Positions 34,326 to 45,572 of a stretch of 64,000 nt of DNA are shown piece after piece. The DNA comes from Uloborus plumipes. Taxonomy: Eukaryota > Arthropoda > Arachnida > Araneae > Uloboridae. Location of the stretch: NCBI GenBank assembly GCA_038373865.1, contig JAXGGA010002995.1:1-64000 (forward strand), read 5' to 3'. The position numbers and the translations under genes were made by a program. How positions within the stretch are numbered: the stretch's first letter is position 1; each line of letters starts with the position of its first letter. A model generated the notes under the pieces. It worked only from the letters and a program-made list of their open reading frames with translations, ran no database searches and was not told the DNA's origin.

Positions 34326-35504
34326 CTCAGAAGAAGTACATTTTTTCAAACAACAATTTAATTTTTTATGCTGATATTAAAATTTTTATTCCTCAGTATC
34401 ATTAAAAAAATACAATTTACAAATTATTTGTATATGATAGTTATACAATTTTTTTTTAACTAACGGTTCACATGGACTTGGTGATTTAAAGGGTTAACAG
34501 GACTAATTCTTTTCTGAAAACTATTTTCTTTACTATGTGTGGGTATTACTAAGTTCCCTTTTTTTTATTTTTAAAGAACGTATTTAGAATTGAAAATCAA
34601 TAAGAATGTTCAGAAGGAATGTATTTGCTAGCCAAGAGAAAATCTAGAACACCTGTTACGATACACATTCGAGAGGTGGAAGGAAATACCTTTAACAAAC
34701 AAACACACTGCAAAAAAAAAAAAAAGCTAAAATTCAAGTCTTTGTCACGTATTGGAATTTCTTCACGGCCTCTTTTTCAGCCAGGAATGTAAATAATAAT
34801 ATTTTGAGAAGCTCTATGTCAACAAAGATGAAATTCCCAGCTGTATTCGAAAGGGAACATTTTTAAAAAGAATGTTGCCTGTGTTCTGTTTGATCTTGGC
34901 TCCCCTTTTTTGATGTCTCTTTGGAGAAAATAAACAAAAAAGGAAGGAAGAGTTAAGTGTGTTACTTCTGATAATTCACACACATGTATACTCTAGAGAC
35001 AAAAATATGAAACATAATGAGTGTGTACTATTTTTGAATAAAAATATTTTTTGGAGCCAAAATATTGAGAAATAAGCGAATACAGATGTTTTTACTCCTA
35101 TCAAAATATTTTTTACTTCTTGTATAATAGGGAAAAAGGCGGGTCTCTTTTTACATCATATTTACATCACGCATTAGAAATAATTTTTAAAAGTGAGATA
35201 TTCAACTCGCAATATCTCTTCTGAGCCCGAAAATAAACACTAGTTTTTTGTACATGTTATACAATTGATATTTGTTCAAGGATATTTTAAAATCATTTTT
35301 TTGTCATTTTTATTTCATTTACATAAAAGACTAAAAGGCTGGCATTTTTTTTACATAAAATTTATCACACTAAAAGAGATATTTAAACAGGAATATGACT
35401 TCGGAGCTCAAAAAATAAAATAAATATTTCCAAATAAACTGGTAACAAATGTAAAAAATAGCATACCAGCGAGAGACCACAGCAATGGTACGGTTCAACT
35501 CGTA

Positions 35505-35555
35505 AATTGAATACAAAATGCATATCGAGGCGCTGTATAACAGGATTCGACTGAA
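35505..35555 (-). mobile_element. Pogo/Tigger-like terminal relic
   Basis: Reverse complement reads CAGTCGAATCCTGTTATACA then GCGCCTCG, a pogo-like terminus. No partner end found. Confidence 0.45.
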
Positions 35556-35606
35556 TATACATGCATATATGTGTAGGATATCTTTTTCACGCTATTTAAT
35601 ATCGCA

Positions 35607-36067
35607 CTAGGTGCCAGGGCTTAGATTAGCTAGTGCTAGATTAGCTTCCTGTGACATGTTGAAACGTCCCCCCTACTTATAACCTATATTATTTGATTTA
35701 TTTTAATGTTCATAAGATTTTAAGACGCACTACGTACATGGCCCGCTAATGAGTTTCATGTTTGATTCAGTTAAGCCTTCATTCAAAATTCTCAGTATCA
35801 TTATTATTACTGTTTCATATCAACCACGTTTTATAACAATTGATTTCATATTTAATTATTTAGAGAAAATCGCTTTAAATTTAAGCAAAAATTTGAAGAT
35901 TTTTCTCAATTTCTTCAGAATCCCTATGAAAAAACCTTGTGTGAATTAAAACTAATGAAGCCTGAAAAATTACGAATCTATTGGCACCTGGTTCGACTTT
36001 CAGTTCATTGGCGTTCTGGAGAAAGAAGCAGGACACAGAGAGATACTCAATTTTTAATATAAGTAGA
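35607..36067 (-). mobile_element. Helitron, type 2, non-autonomous, near complete
   Basis: Reverse complement starts TCTACTTATATTAAAAATTG at 36067 and ends CTAG at 35607-35610, followed by T. The terminal hairpin is the degenerate CCCTGG..CACCTAG form. Helitrons have TC...CTRR ends, insert between A and T, and carry a 3' hairpin; all are visible here. No Rep/helicase is present. The body contains GAACTGAAAGTCGAACCAGG. It abuts the next Helitron directly: the CTAG of 36068-36071 is followed immediately by this TC. Confidence 0.85.
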
Positions 36068-36486
36068 CTAGCTGCCAGGGTAGCTAGATTAGCTTCCTGC
36101 GGCACGTTGATGCATAACGTCCCTCCCCCTTAACTTTTACCTCATTCTGATGTTATATTATTTGATATAATTTAATGTTCATAAGATTTCAAGACATATC
36201 ACGCAAGCGGCCCGCAAATGCCCCAAGCAGCTAGCTGCGTGACCCGGCGTTGCACGGGAGCTTCGCGCCTTTAAAGTAGGGAGGGGAGTTTCAGCAAACT
36301 ACTCGGCCGCCAAAGCGTCTCGCTAAAAGGCGCTTCACACCTTTACATTTTTCCTGCATCAAAAAATCATTCGAATTATTGAGATGCTTCGCGCCTTCAA
36401 AATAGTGAGGAAAGTTTCAGAAAGTTCAGCTCGCTCAAGGAAAAGAAGCAGACGTAGATAGATACTCAGTTTTGAATATACGTGGA
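36068..36486 (-). mobile_element. Helitron, type 1, non-autonomous
   Basis: Reverse complement starts TCCACGTATATTCAAAACTG (36486) and ends GGCAGCTAG (36068). The 3' end has the hairpin TAGCTACC-C-TGGCAGCTAG. The middle contains a GC-rich block CCCGTGCAACGCCGGGTCAC and GCGCGAAGCATCTCAATAAT. It matches 52552-53140 but lacks the hAT insertion found there, giving an empty site (GCGAGCTGAACTTTCTG). Confidence 0.85.
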
Positions 36487-36862
36487 TGGCTTTTTAACTA
36501 ATTTATATTTCAAAAAAATATAAGTAGCTAGCGATAAAAGTACTACGTACGTAGCCCGCTAATGAGTTTCATGTTTGGTTTAGTTAAGTCTTCATTCTAA
36601 ATTATCGTTATCATTATTATTACTGTTTCATATCAACCACGTCTTGTAACAATGGATTTCATATTTAATCATTTCGGACGAATCGCTTTAAATTTGACTA
36701 CTTATTAATTGATATCTTCGCTAATTAAAATCGTATAGTTATATAAATTAAAACTAACGAAGCCTGAAAAATTACAAATCTTTCCATACCTGGTTCGACT
36801 TTCAGTTCATTGGCGTTCCATAGAAAGAAGCATGACATAGAAAATACTATGCAATTAAATTA
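36487..36862 (-). mobile_element. Helitron, type 2, interrupted by the type-1 element
   Basis: Reverse complement carries the type-2 body (GAACGCCAATGAACTGAAAG, CAATGGATTT region, AACATGAAACTCATTAGCGG) and runs to AAAAAGCCA at 36487, exactly where the type-1 Helitron begins. The same junction occurs at 52551/52552. Its 5' tip near 36862 is degenerate. Confidence 0.7.
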
Positions 36863-37278
36863 TGTGTTTAGTACCAATGATACAAAATAGTAAAAACGTT
36901 ACAAAAATATGACGAATCATATTATTTATATTAGATTATTAACTATCTTAAATAATAAAAAAAAGAAGGTTTGACTCATTTGAAACCTACTTACCTACCT
37001 ATTACGAAAGAAAAAAAAAAGTCAAAGGAATAAGAAAACAATACCCTGTATAAATATACTATGGTTTTAAATTATGTGCTTAGTTAAGTACCTGAGGTAC
37101 ACTATAATAATAAAGTTACAAGGAACAACCACAAATGAAGAACAAATACTAACAATGTAGAAATAAGGAAGACAAAAGTTAATAGAAAAATCCTACAAAA
37201 CAAATTATATACCTGAATATCAAAGAAAACCATTTCGTGATCTGAGCCATGTGTCAAGAGGCAAGACTCTCGAGGCTA

Positions 37279-37491
37279 GAGCAATTGTCAATCAGCGCTC
37301 TCTACACAATTGCTAAAAAAATAATTTTAACGAACGACATCTCTTGAGAAGAGTGGAAACTAATCTACATTAAAAGGCAAGAGCAACTGCTTGATTGTCA
37401 ATCATTGAATGTAGAGGGCGTCTCCACGGTTGCAAAAGCTTAGTAATACTCTTTATGAGCGCCATCTCTCGAGAAGAGAGGAAACTAATTC
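37279..37491 (+). repeat. Tandem duplication, period about 115 bp
   Basis: Two units share ATTGTCAATCA, CTCTA..ACAATTGC/GGTTGC and GAGAAGAG.GGAAACTAAT. Both lie inside the body of the Helitron whose 5' end is at 37680. Confidence 0.6.
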
Positions 37492-37539
37492 TTTTCGTAG
37501 AGTTTATTATTTTTTACGTTATTATTTTTAGTTATAAAA

Positions 37540-37680
37540 ATAACTCCTATAGCCTAAAGCCTTCCTGGATAAATGGACTATACAACACAAAAAGAATTTT
37601 TCAAATTGAACCAGTAGTTCCTGAGATTAGCGCGTTCAAACAAACAAACAAACTCTACAGCTTTATATTATTAGTATAGA
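37540..37680 (-). mobile_element. Helitron 5' end, second family
   Basis: Reverse complement begins at 37680, preceded by A, as TCTATACTAATAATATAAAG, followed by GAGTTTGTTTGTTTGTTTGA and GCGCTAATCTCAGGAACTAC. This 5' sequence is a well-known Helitron type in arthropod genomes (recalled, not searched). The 3' end was not identified; the element may extend to about 36863, where it meets the tandem Helitrons. Confidence 0.75.
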
Positions 37681-38537
37681 TTCTCTTTTTTGTTCGAGCT
37701 ATGGAAAAGTACATTTAAGTTTTTAGGAAATTTTTACACTACACAGAATCAGCAATTTCTTTTAAAAAATTCATTTCTAACGAAAGCCACCCCACAATAA
37801 TGAATCTGCTGAATTTACTCAAACCACAGTTCGCCTATTTATCCTTTAAAAAGCGATTATTATGCTTTGCAAATATTTCAAGAATGCAAAAAGAGGCTGG
37901 ATATTAAAAGTAAAATACTTTTTTTTTTCATGATAATGGCTTTTTTATTAGCAGCAGTAAGGCAAAATTTTAATTTTTCCGCAAAAATATTTAATTAATT
38001 AAAGCTGCGAAGCTTCAGTGGAAATATTAAGGAATATATTAATTCAAGGTATGCGCATTTTATCAGATCGATTATTGCTTATTATTAGAATTCTTGAGGA
38101 CAAGAGAAAATGTTTGGGATAAAAAACATTTCTAATAAAGGTTTTCTGGGAAAATTAACTTTTAATTGTAATAGTTTTAATTAATCATAAAAGAAATGAA
38201 AAGGAGGAAAAAAGGTAAGAGTACAAAGGAAGTAGAAACTTGCATTTGTGAAAAAATGAGCTCAAAAACTTGCTTTTAGAGTTCCTTTTTTTGCCAAACA
38301 TTTCTGGTTTTTTGAATAATTGCGTTCTTCGTAAATTTTTGATTTCATGGGTTTACTATATAAGTGTTAGCAACAGAAACAGTCATTTCTTCTTCTTTTT
38401 TTTTCTTTTTTTTTTGTCTTATACTGTATGTTATTGATACTGCGTCACAAACAATTATTATTTTATCGTAACAGCACAAAGAGGAAAAAAAAAACTTTTA
38501 TACAAAAGTTTTCTTTTTTCCTTTTAAAAATATTTAA

Positions 38538-39053
38538 CCCATTAATGCCTGACATTTTTTTTTTTTCAAAGATATTTTGTGTACTGGTTACAAACAGTGT
38601 TTAATGGACAGGAAAAATAATAAAAAAAATATTATGTAAAAAAATACCTTTTTTATTAAGAAAAGAAAAATCGTCCCTTAAAAATTACGATAGACCCCAG
38701 AGGGTACATACTTTGTTTACTAAATTGTTTTTCTACCTACGATATAATATTTAAAAAGACATTATATGAGAAGAAATAAAATCAGCAATAACATAAACTG
38801 GGAAGCTGGGAATCACTTTGAAAACTTAGCTTTTTTTCTTGAGATTGTGAACGATGTGATTTTTGATAAGGTTCATATTAAAATTGCTTCAGAACACACT
38901 TTACAATGCTTATGTGCTGCAATATGTTAATAACGAATTGAAACAATGCCGAGGAACGCATTGAACCCTATTATTTGATTGGAATGTTCATTTTGGGGAA
39001 ATTCAGACAGTTTTTTAGACCGTCCCTAAAAAGGGACGCTAGGCATTAATGGG
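38538..39053 (+). mobile_element. piggyBac-like MITE, copy 1
   Basis: A 516-bp element flanked by TTAA on both sides (38534-38537 and 39054-39057). Ends are inverted: CCCATTAATGCCTGAC at left and GCTAGGCATTAATGGG at right. TTAA target with CCC..GGG termini is the hallmark of piggyBac. Near the right end lies the palindrome CGTCCCTAAAAAGGGACG (39021-39038), present only on that side. No coding potential. Confidence 0.9.
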
Positions 39054-39057
39054 TTAA

Positions 39058-40171
39058 TATGGATATTTTTTTTATAATTGTTGCAACATTACTATGTTTT
39101 TGTTTCGGAGTGAATGTTTAGAATTAATGTTTCTAATAGCTCTCATTGTTTTATGAATTAGTTTTTTATCCTTATTTCTTAATAAGTTTCGTTATTTCAT
39201 TTGAATACTTTAGCTTTAAAGCTTTAACGCTCATTTTGCAGGTGAGCTCCTATCGTGTGTTGTCTTTTCTTACCTACTTAAATTCCCCAAGTAATTTTCG
39301 GATCGTACACGTAAAAAATTTACTCACTTCCATAGATATGGTGGTTTCTTTAGACATTGTTGTTTCTTGAAACAAACCGTATATCAACAATAATTCAGAG
39401 CACTCTTTTCCGCAAAATTACTTTCAATTCTTGCTATTTGTACTTCTATTTGCATATGAAAGCTCAAGTTTCTATTTCTCTGTTTATTAAGTCGTTATTA
39501 CACTCCTTACCTTCTATATTCCCCGTTTCGTTAAGCTTTTGCGAATACAAAAGATCCCGTCTTGTAAAATTGGACGCTGAATAATTAGGCACTATATATT
39601 CAGTTTTGTTTGGCGCAAAAAACAATAGTGCCTGTCTCTCCAAAAAATAAACCAAACCTAGACTTACTCTTAGGCATTCAATTTCGCCGGAATAATTTAC
39701 AACAAAGGAATTTAATCATGTAACAAGGACAATCATTCGGATGCGGTATCCCATTCATGTTTTTAAAACAGCCCTCTTGTCAGAATTATTGTTAAATTTC
39801 TCATTTTGCGGATTTCGGTGCGTAATTGTGAATGAAAACTCGTTCGCTGCTATACACGATGTATAGTTATGCGCGGAGATTTTTGCATAAAAATGGAAGT
39901 GTGGTGGTGTAAAAGTTTTATTTTTTTCCCCTCCTACAGAAAATGGGATTCTTCACACAATCGTAATATATTCATTTCGGTTTGTTTTGTCTGATGAATG
40001 CATTGTGTTTTTGATGTGAAATGAGTCTCATTTGCTTTGTCTACGTCATTAACACCAGTCTGGATCTGTTTTATAAGCAGGTTTAGAGGATTTGAATACG
40101 TAATTCACTTTAGCTGGATAGTTTGTTAAATATATCTATTATGCAACAAAAATATTTAAGTTTTGGTTGTT
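39058..40171. other. Unique AT-rich spacer between two piggyBac-like MITEs
   Basis: About 1.1 kb with no recognisable gene. Small open frames at 39146-39584 lack domains. It would form the loop if the two flanking MITEs paired. Confidence 0.5.
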
Positions 40172-40175
40172 TTAA

Positions 40176-40688
40176 CCCATTAATGCCTAGCGTCCCTTTT
40201 TAGGGACGGTCCAAAAAAGAGTCTGAATTTCCCCAAAATGAGCATTTCACCCAAATAATAGTGTTCAATTAGTACCTTGGTATTGTTTCAATTCGTTATT
40301 AACAGATTGCAGCACATAACCATTGTAAATTGTGTTCTTTAGCCGTTTCAATATGATCTTTATCAAAAATTGCATCTCTCACAATCTCAAGAAAAAAAGC
40401 TTGGTTTTCAAAGTTATTCCCAGCTTCCCAGTTAATGTTGATTGCTGATTTTATTTCTTCTTATATAATGTCTTTTTAAATATTATATCGTAGGTTGAAA
40501 AAAATTTTAGTAAAAAAAGTATTTACCCACTGGGGTCTATCGTAACTTTTAAGGGGCGACTTTTCTTCCCTTAATAAAAAAATTATTTTTTGCATAATAT
40601 TTTTTTAATTATTTTTCCTCTCCATTAAACACTGTTTGTAACCAGTACACAAAATATCTTTGAAAAAAAAATGTCAGGCATTAATGGG
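40176..40688 (-). mobile_element. piggyBac-like MITE, copy 2, inverted
   Basis: A 513-bp element in the opposite orientation to 38538-39053, again between TTAA tetranucleotides (40172-40175 and 40689-40692). It begins CCCATTAATGCCTAGCGTCC and ends ATGTCAGGCATTAATGGG. The two copies align over their full length with scattered substitutions and small indels, so they are separate insertions of one family. Confidence 0.9.
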
Positions 40689-41171
40689 TTAAGTTAATTT
40701 ATTTGAAGTTATACTTCTTTCAAAGTAAGTACCTGGGGACCGAGCCCACTCGGTTAAAAAAAAAGCGGTTTGTAAACTCGTGTTTTTTTTCTAAAATGCG
40801 AAGTACTTTTTTAGATAAACTTAAAAAGCATTTTTAAGCCTTTGGTTGCAATTACGCATTTAAAACAGCCGTAATTTGTTTTAAAAAACACAACCTTATT
40901 TAACATTTTGAAGCAAAAATGGGACACCGGTGTCCCACTGAACGAAAAACCGATTTCCCATGAATATTTTACCTTTTACGCAGAAAGGGACAACACTGTT
41001 CTGTGCTGTATTACATAACCAGAAAATTATTAAAATGCTAAATATAATATTTCACTCTTATTTTACCGTAAATTAATGCAGAGTAATGAACAAAGTATGA
41101 AAAATACGTTGATAAAAATTCTGCGTCAAAGGGTTAATCCATGCCCACCATAAAATCACACCCAATTTCAT

Positions 41172-41572
41172 TTCATTTGGCGCCGAAGGCGCGGGAGGAG
41201 TTGATGAGAATATATGCAGAGTCCCTGTTCTCCAGTACACATTTGGTTCCAGTTGGTTTTGACTTTCACTTCACTTGACACTCCAAGGTTCCCCCCGTAC
41301 ATACCACAACTCATGGTTTAACCGGGATGGGGCCTTGAAGAGCGCTCTGTTCATTTTTGAACAGACCCAAGGGCCGAGCAGACCCTTGGCCCAGCATCCC
41401 CCTGAGGTATCGTTTCACTTAAAGGATTTTATGACCACGAACATTTTTAACGTCCCCCAGCCACCATTTATGAAGACTGTGGATCTTTGATCAACTAGGC
41501 TTCCTCTATATGATCGGCCCGGGACCCTCCGGTTACGAGTCCGATGACTTACCGATCGGACTACAAAATCCA
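41172..41572 (-). mobile_element. Candidate tRNA-derived SINE
   Basis: Reverse complement starts near 41572 with GTAGTCCGATCGGTAAGTCA and GGACTCGTAACCGGAGGGTC, a tRNA-like head whose anticodon-loop region resembles CTCGTAA. The B-box region (GGTCCCGGGCCGATC) is degenerate. A roughly 350-bp body follows and ends in GGCGCCAAATGAAATGAAAT, a short AAATG-type tail. A target duplication is not clear. Confidence 0.55.
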
Positions 41573-41579
41573 AAACTTT

Positions 41580-41675
41580 ATCTAAATACAAAATTTTATT
41601 AAAATCGTTTGAGCCGTTTTCGAGATCCGAAATATATATATATATATACAAGAATTGCTCGTCTAAAGATATTAG
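41580..41675 (+). repeat. Dispersed repeat, copy 1 (AATTGCTCGT.TAAAGATATTAG)
   Basis: Shares with 42129-42264 the blocks CAAAACTTTATCTAAATACA, GAGCCGTTTTCGAGATCCG, a (TA)n run and ACAAGAATTGCTCG. This is a common arthropod repeat tail; I do not assign a superfamily. Confidence 0.7.
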
Positions 41676-41934
41676 ATGTAATTTTGTTTCGAAACTTAAT
41701 ATTTTAAGAATGAGTTTCATATTTATTGATTTTTTACTCAATTTTGAAATCGCACTTGAAAAGTAAAGTAATCTGATTTTTATATACTGTAAGTTACCAT
41801 AAAATTCAATAGATGTCGGTGGACAATTACCACTGCTTTTATCCCAACAGCTTGTTATCTAGTGAAGCCTTGCTTTAACGTTTCAAAAACAATAACAATT
41901 TAACGTTGCCAAATACCATAATTTGAACTTGCGC

Positions 41935-42060
41935 TGATGTGATTAAATATGAAATCCAATTGTTATAACAAAACGTGATCGCCACGGAAACAGTATAACA
42001 ATGAAAGTAATCATAAAGAAAATGGCGCAATAAAAGCTTCTCAAACTTTCAATGAAGGCA
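41935..42060 (+). mobile_element. Helitron type-2 fragment
   Basis: GTGATTAAATATGAAATCCA, AACGTGATCGCCACGGAAAC and CAATGAAGGC match the internal part of the type-2 Helitrons in order. Ends are missing. Confidence 0.6.
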
Positions 42061-42128
42061 CAAAAAAACGGGGTTTTCTGTGAAAACTCGCGTTTTTACA
42101 GAAAAAACGCCGACGTAGATGAACTCAG

Positions 42129-42264
42129 AAACCAAAACTCTATCTGAATACAAATTTTTATCGAAATCGTTAGAGCCGTTTTCGAGATCCGAAAAATAAA
42201 TAAATAAAGAAATATATATATATATATATACAAGAATTGCTCGTTTAAAGATATTAGATGAGAG
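42129..42264 (+). repeat. Dispersed repeat, copy 2
   Basis: Second copy of the 41580-41675 repeat, same orientation, with a longer AAATAAATAAAG insert before the (TA)n run. Confidence 0.7.
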
Positions 42265-42508
42265 CAAAAGACTGCAATAAGTAACGGATGTAATAAAGGG
42301 GATGCGAAACACAATTTGGAGTCGTTAATACTTAATATTGCTAAATGCATCAATTTCAAGTTTTTCATCCTGTTTGTGTCAATGCGTATATTTCATGTTT
42401 CTATTACAGAAAATAGTTTCTCAGGGACTGTCTATTAATGATGTCACTTTTTTTTCCTACAAATTTGGCAATAATAGTGAGCTTTCAATAAAAGTGGCAA
42501 TTGTTAAA

Positions 42509-42690
42509 GTTAAACCGCGAAGAGAAGGCGGGTCGCCTGTAAGCGGAAATGGACCACTTCATTCAAAAATAGGTTGGATTAGCGAGAACGCACGACTTCA
42601 CTGTTGCGCGTTCTAGCAGATCCAACCTATTTCAAAATGAAGTGGTCCAGTTCCGTTTCCAGTCGACCCGGCATCTCTTCGCGGTTTAAC
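42509..42690. mobile_element. Near-perfect 182-bp palindrome (foldback element)
   Basis: Arms of about 83 bp beginning GTTAAACCGCGAAGAGA and ending with its complement at 42690. The arms contain GGACCACTTCATT and AATAGGTTGGAT. The loop is about 16 bp. The element is GC-richer than its surroundings and abuts the 42693-43106 MITE. Confidence 0.85.
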
Positions 42691-42692
42691 TA

Positions 42693-43106
42693 CACTGCAA
42701 AAAATGAGCTGTTGTTTTTCAGTATAATATAACTAACAGCCTTGGTTCCAGTTCAAAACTGTAAAATGCTCAGTAATAAACTGTAAAACTATCAATTTTA
42801 CAGTTTCTTGCTGTAAAGTTAGAAATTTTACATTTTATTCCCGTAAAATTTAGCTGTATTATACAGTAAAAACAACAGTATGTTATTGGCAGCAGAAGTT
42901 CTAGTTTAAAGCAGTAAAATGCACGGTAATAAACTGTAAATTTAGCATTTTCGCAGTTTATTACTGTAAAATTAGCACTTTTACAGTTTAGTACTGTAGA
43001 AGTAGAAATTTAACGGTTTCTTACTGTAAAATTGGCATTTTTTACAGTTTACTGCAATAACATTAGCTGTATTATACTGTAAAAACAACATTCATTTTTT
43101 ACAGTG
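42693..43106. mobile_element. TA-flanked MITE with internal ACTGTAAAA periodicity
   Basis: A 414-bp element starting CACTGCAAAAAATGAGCTG and ending CATTCATTTTTTACAGTG, flanked by TA at 42691-42692 and 43107-43108. The subterminal TGTTGTTTTTCAGTATAATA is inverted at the right. The interior is built from six or more diverged repeats of ACTGTAAAATTAGCA / TTTTACAGTTT type at about 35-40-bp spacing. TA target and CACTG tip suggest Tc1/mariner-like mobilisation. Confidence 0.8.
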
Positions 43107-43525
43107 TAATAGGAGTCCCCGAAAGCCAAGCGTCTTCAGGAGAAGAACAAACCATGGCTGTTTGCCAACTGCGACTCACAAAAATGATACGCGTCAGTTT
43201 CTGCCTTAAATACCTATTTTAAAGAAAGGACCCGATTTCTCATTTGATTGACAGGTGCCATTTTATCACGGTTTTATTATGTTTCATTTGACTAATTTTA
43301 ATAAGGCTTGGAGTTTCGATTGCTACAAAAACAAATACATTTTAAAAATTATTAAGGGAAAAAGAACGAAACAAATAAACGAAATGAAAACGTAAGCATG
43401 GTAACAACATGAAAAGTTGATTTCCGTTGATAAAATTATTTCATTTCATCTTTATTTTCAAACCAATTTTATTCTCTAGCTTAACCATTTTAGAATCATT
43501 TGACTTGCTTTGCTGAAGGTAAGCC

Positions 43526-43873
43526 TTGAATTTCCGGGATTCTAAAAACAATTATTACAGCTCTTCTAATGCTCGTAGAAACTTTAAACTGACATCATTT
43601 TTAGCAGAAAATTTCAAGCTTTCGAATGACGTAAGACTTGAAAAGGCGTATGAAATATTTCTTCCCTATTTTATCGAATTTTCGCTAAGAATTAGAATAG
43701 AAAAAGAACGAAATAGTATTTTTGAAAAATCGCTTCGTAGTGCATAACCCCATGCTACAAACTAATTTTGTGCCAAATTTCATGAAAATCGACCGAACGG
43801 TTTTGGCGCTACGCGTGTAACAGACAGAAGAAAAGAAAGACAGACCCACCTTCAGCTTTATTATTAGTAGAGA
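43526..43873 (-). mobile_element. Helitron 5' end, third copy or family
   Basis: Reverse complement starts at 43873 after an A as TCTCTACTAATAATAAAGCT, then GAAGGTGGGTCTGTCTTTC and CGGTCGATTTTCATGAAATT. This is a standard Helitron 5' terminus type. The internal frame at 43526-43747 is non-coding. The 3' end was not found. Confidence 0.75.
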
Positions 43874-44409
43874 TTATAGGGGACAAACACATGAAAAACT
43901 TTTGATAAAATTTTAATTTCATGTCAGATTTGAAAGATTCAAAAAAATTTATCTAGATTTTTTAATGTTTTTCTAAGAATCACTCTACTTTCTATTAATA
44001 TCAGATAACCCTTAAAATATTTCTTTCTTAAACTCATTTTAGTCGCTTAAAAAATGCTCGAATTCGATTTCTTCCGAGTGTGTAGAGGCATTTCCGCAAT
44101 CCCTAGGTTTAAATCGACGCCCATCAATCCATCATCTATACCTGAAAGGAACTCGAAAACATCTGTTTTTATAAATTCCGAAAGTGGGTGTAAAACATTT
44201 TTGATGTGTCGCAGAAAATTCGGCGCACATTTCATATGGCAGGCATTCAAAGCAGCTTCAACTTGTCAACACAGTTAAAGAACCAACATTTTCTTTTTTC
44301 TTTTTCAAGCGAAATCGCGATATCTGGTATAATTGGGAAGTTTTTTTTCTTTCTTTTTTTGAAAATCGAAAAAGTTTTTTTTTTTCTTTCTGAGGTTTTT
44401 TTTTTTTTT

Positions 44410-44600
44410 CAATAGTAGTAAGGGGGCTACGGGAAAAGAAACTGCATTTTGTGATAAAAGCATGAAACTTGGTAGGTTTGTAGACAATGTATAAAAAAAC
44501 ATTTTTAGAAGGGGAGCCAATCGGAAATCCCCCCCAAACCCCTCTTAGCGGCCATTTTTGGTCCAAAACTAGAAATAGCGCTTTTTTGTAATTATTATTA
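44410..44600 (+). repeat. Dispersed repeat, copy 1 (inverted at 49515-49705)
   Basis: AACTGCATTTTGTGATAAAA, CATTTTTAGAAGGGGAGCCA, AAACCCCTCTTAGCGGCCAT and TTTTTGGTC occur here and, reverse complemented, at 49515-49705. Open frames through it are a by-product. Superfamily unknown. Confidence 0.75.
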
Positions 44601-44834
44601 TTATTTTCTTCTTAAATCATTGGCTATGTCATTACATAGGCGTTTATTGTATTTTTTATCGTTTAAAGCTCCACTTAGAGACTAATTTTAAAAAGAACAA
44701 CCCAAAAATGCTTTTTTTTTTGGCAAATCGATATTTTTTAAGAATAAATTCGTGGAAATGAATTCCCTACCCCCATAAATGCATTAATGGTTTAAGAATG
44801 TAAATATACATTAAAAAAATGTTTAAAAAAATAG

Positions 44835-44890
44835 GGTGCCGGTTATCCGGATCCTAATTGACCGAACCGTCCAATTATCCGGTCATGATA
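44835..44890 (+). mobile_element. Pogo/Tigger-like relic
   Basis: GGGTGCCGGTTATCCGGATC and CCGTCCAATTATCCGGTC resemble 'GGTTATCCGG' Tigger ends. No partner end. Confidence 0.4.
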
Positions 44891-45572
44891 CCTCTCATTT
44901 TTATGACTAAGCACACATCATCGAAAATGTTCCCCAAGTGTACAAAAGCACAAGAACTGGAGGGAAAAGTTAATGTCAAGATAGCATGATTCTACCAAAA
45001 TACAATTTAAAGTTTCAATTTCAGAAATTTTAAAGTTTTAGTTTTAAATTTATTTTTCCTCTAATTTTTATTATTGTTGCCGTTGCTGATTTTTTTTCTT
45101 CAAATATGGTCGTTCATTAGGTGACGAATATTTTCCAGTGTGTTTATCATTGGTAACATGTGTCATTGTTCATATGCTCCCGTAAATGCTATTTATATGG
45201 ATCGAGATTAGGAAAAATGCTCATATTTTTATAAGTTACGGTTTCTCATAGTCTTGTGGTTTTACATGTTCAAAAGTATTGTTTTAAATGCATTTATTTT
45301 AATTTTGTTTAAGTGTTAAAGTTTAAATGGTAAACTTTAATGGTTAAAAATTTAAATGGCATGGTTAAAGCTTTAATGGTTTAAAAGTTTAAATGGCAAC
45401 CAGGGGTTATGTTTGGTAAAAACAACCCCAGGAAATGTTGTTTTTACCAAAATTATTACAACAGATATTTACTGGATAAGATTTATTTTCTGTTCGAAAT
45501 TAACTCCAAAAAAATCTATTGTGCCCTGCAGCAACTTTAAATGTATCAGTCTTGTACTGAGGTTATGAAACA

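Noticed and set aside
34062..34361. Frames with Val/Cys or His/Thr repeats
   Set aside because: Produced by the TG/CA microsatellite.
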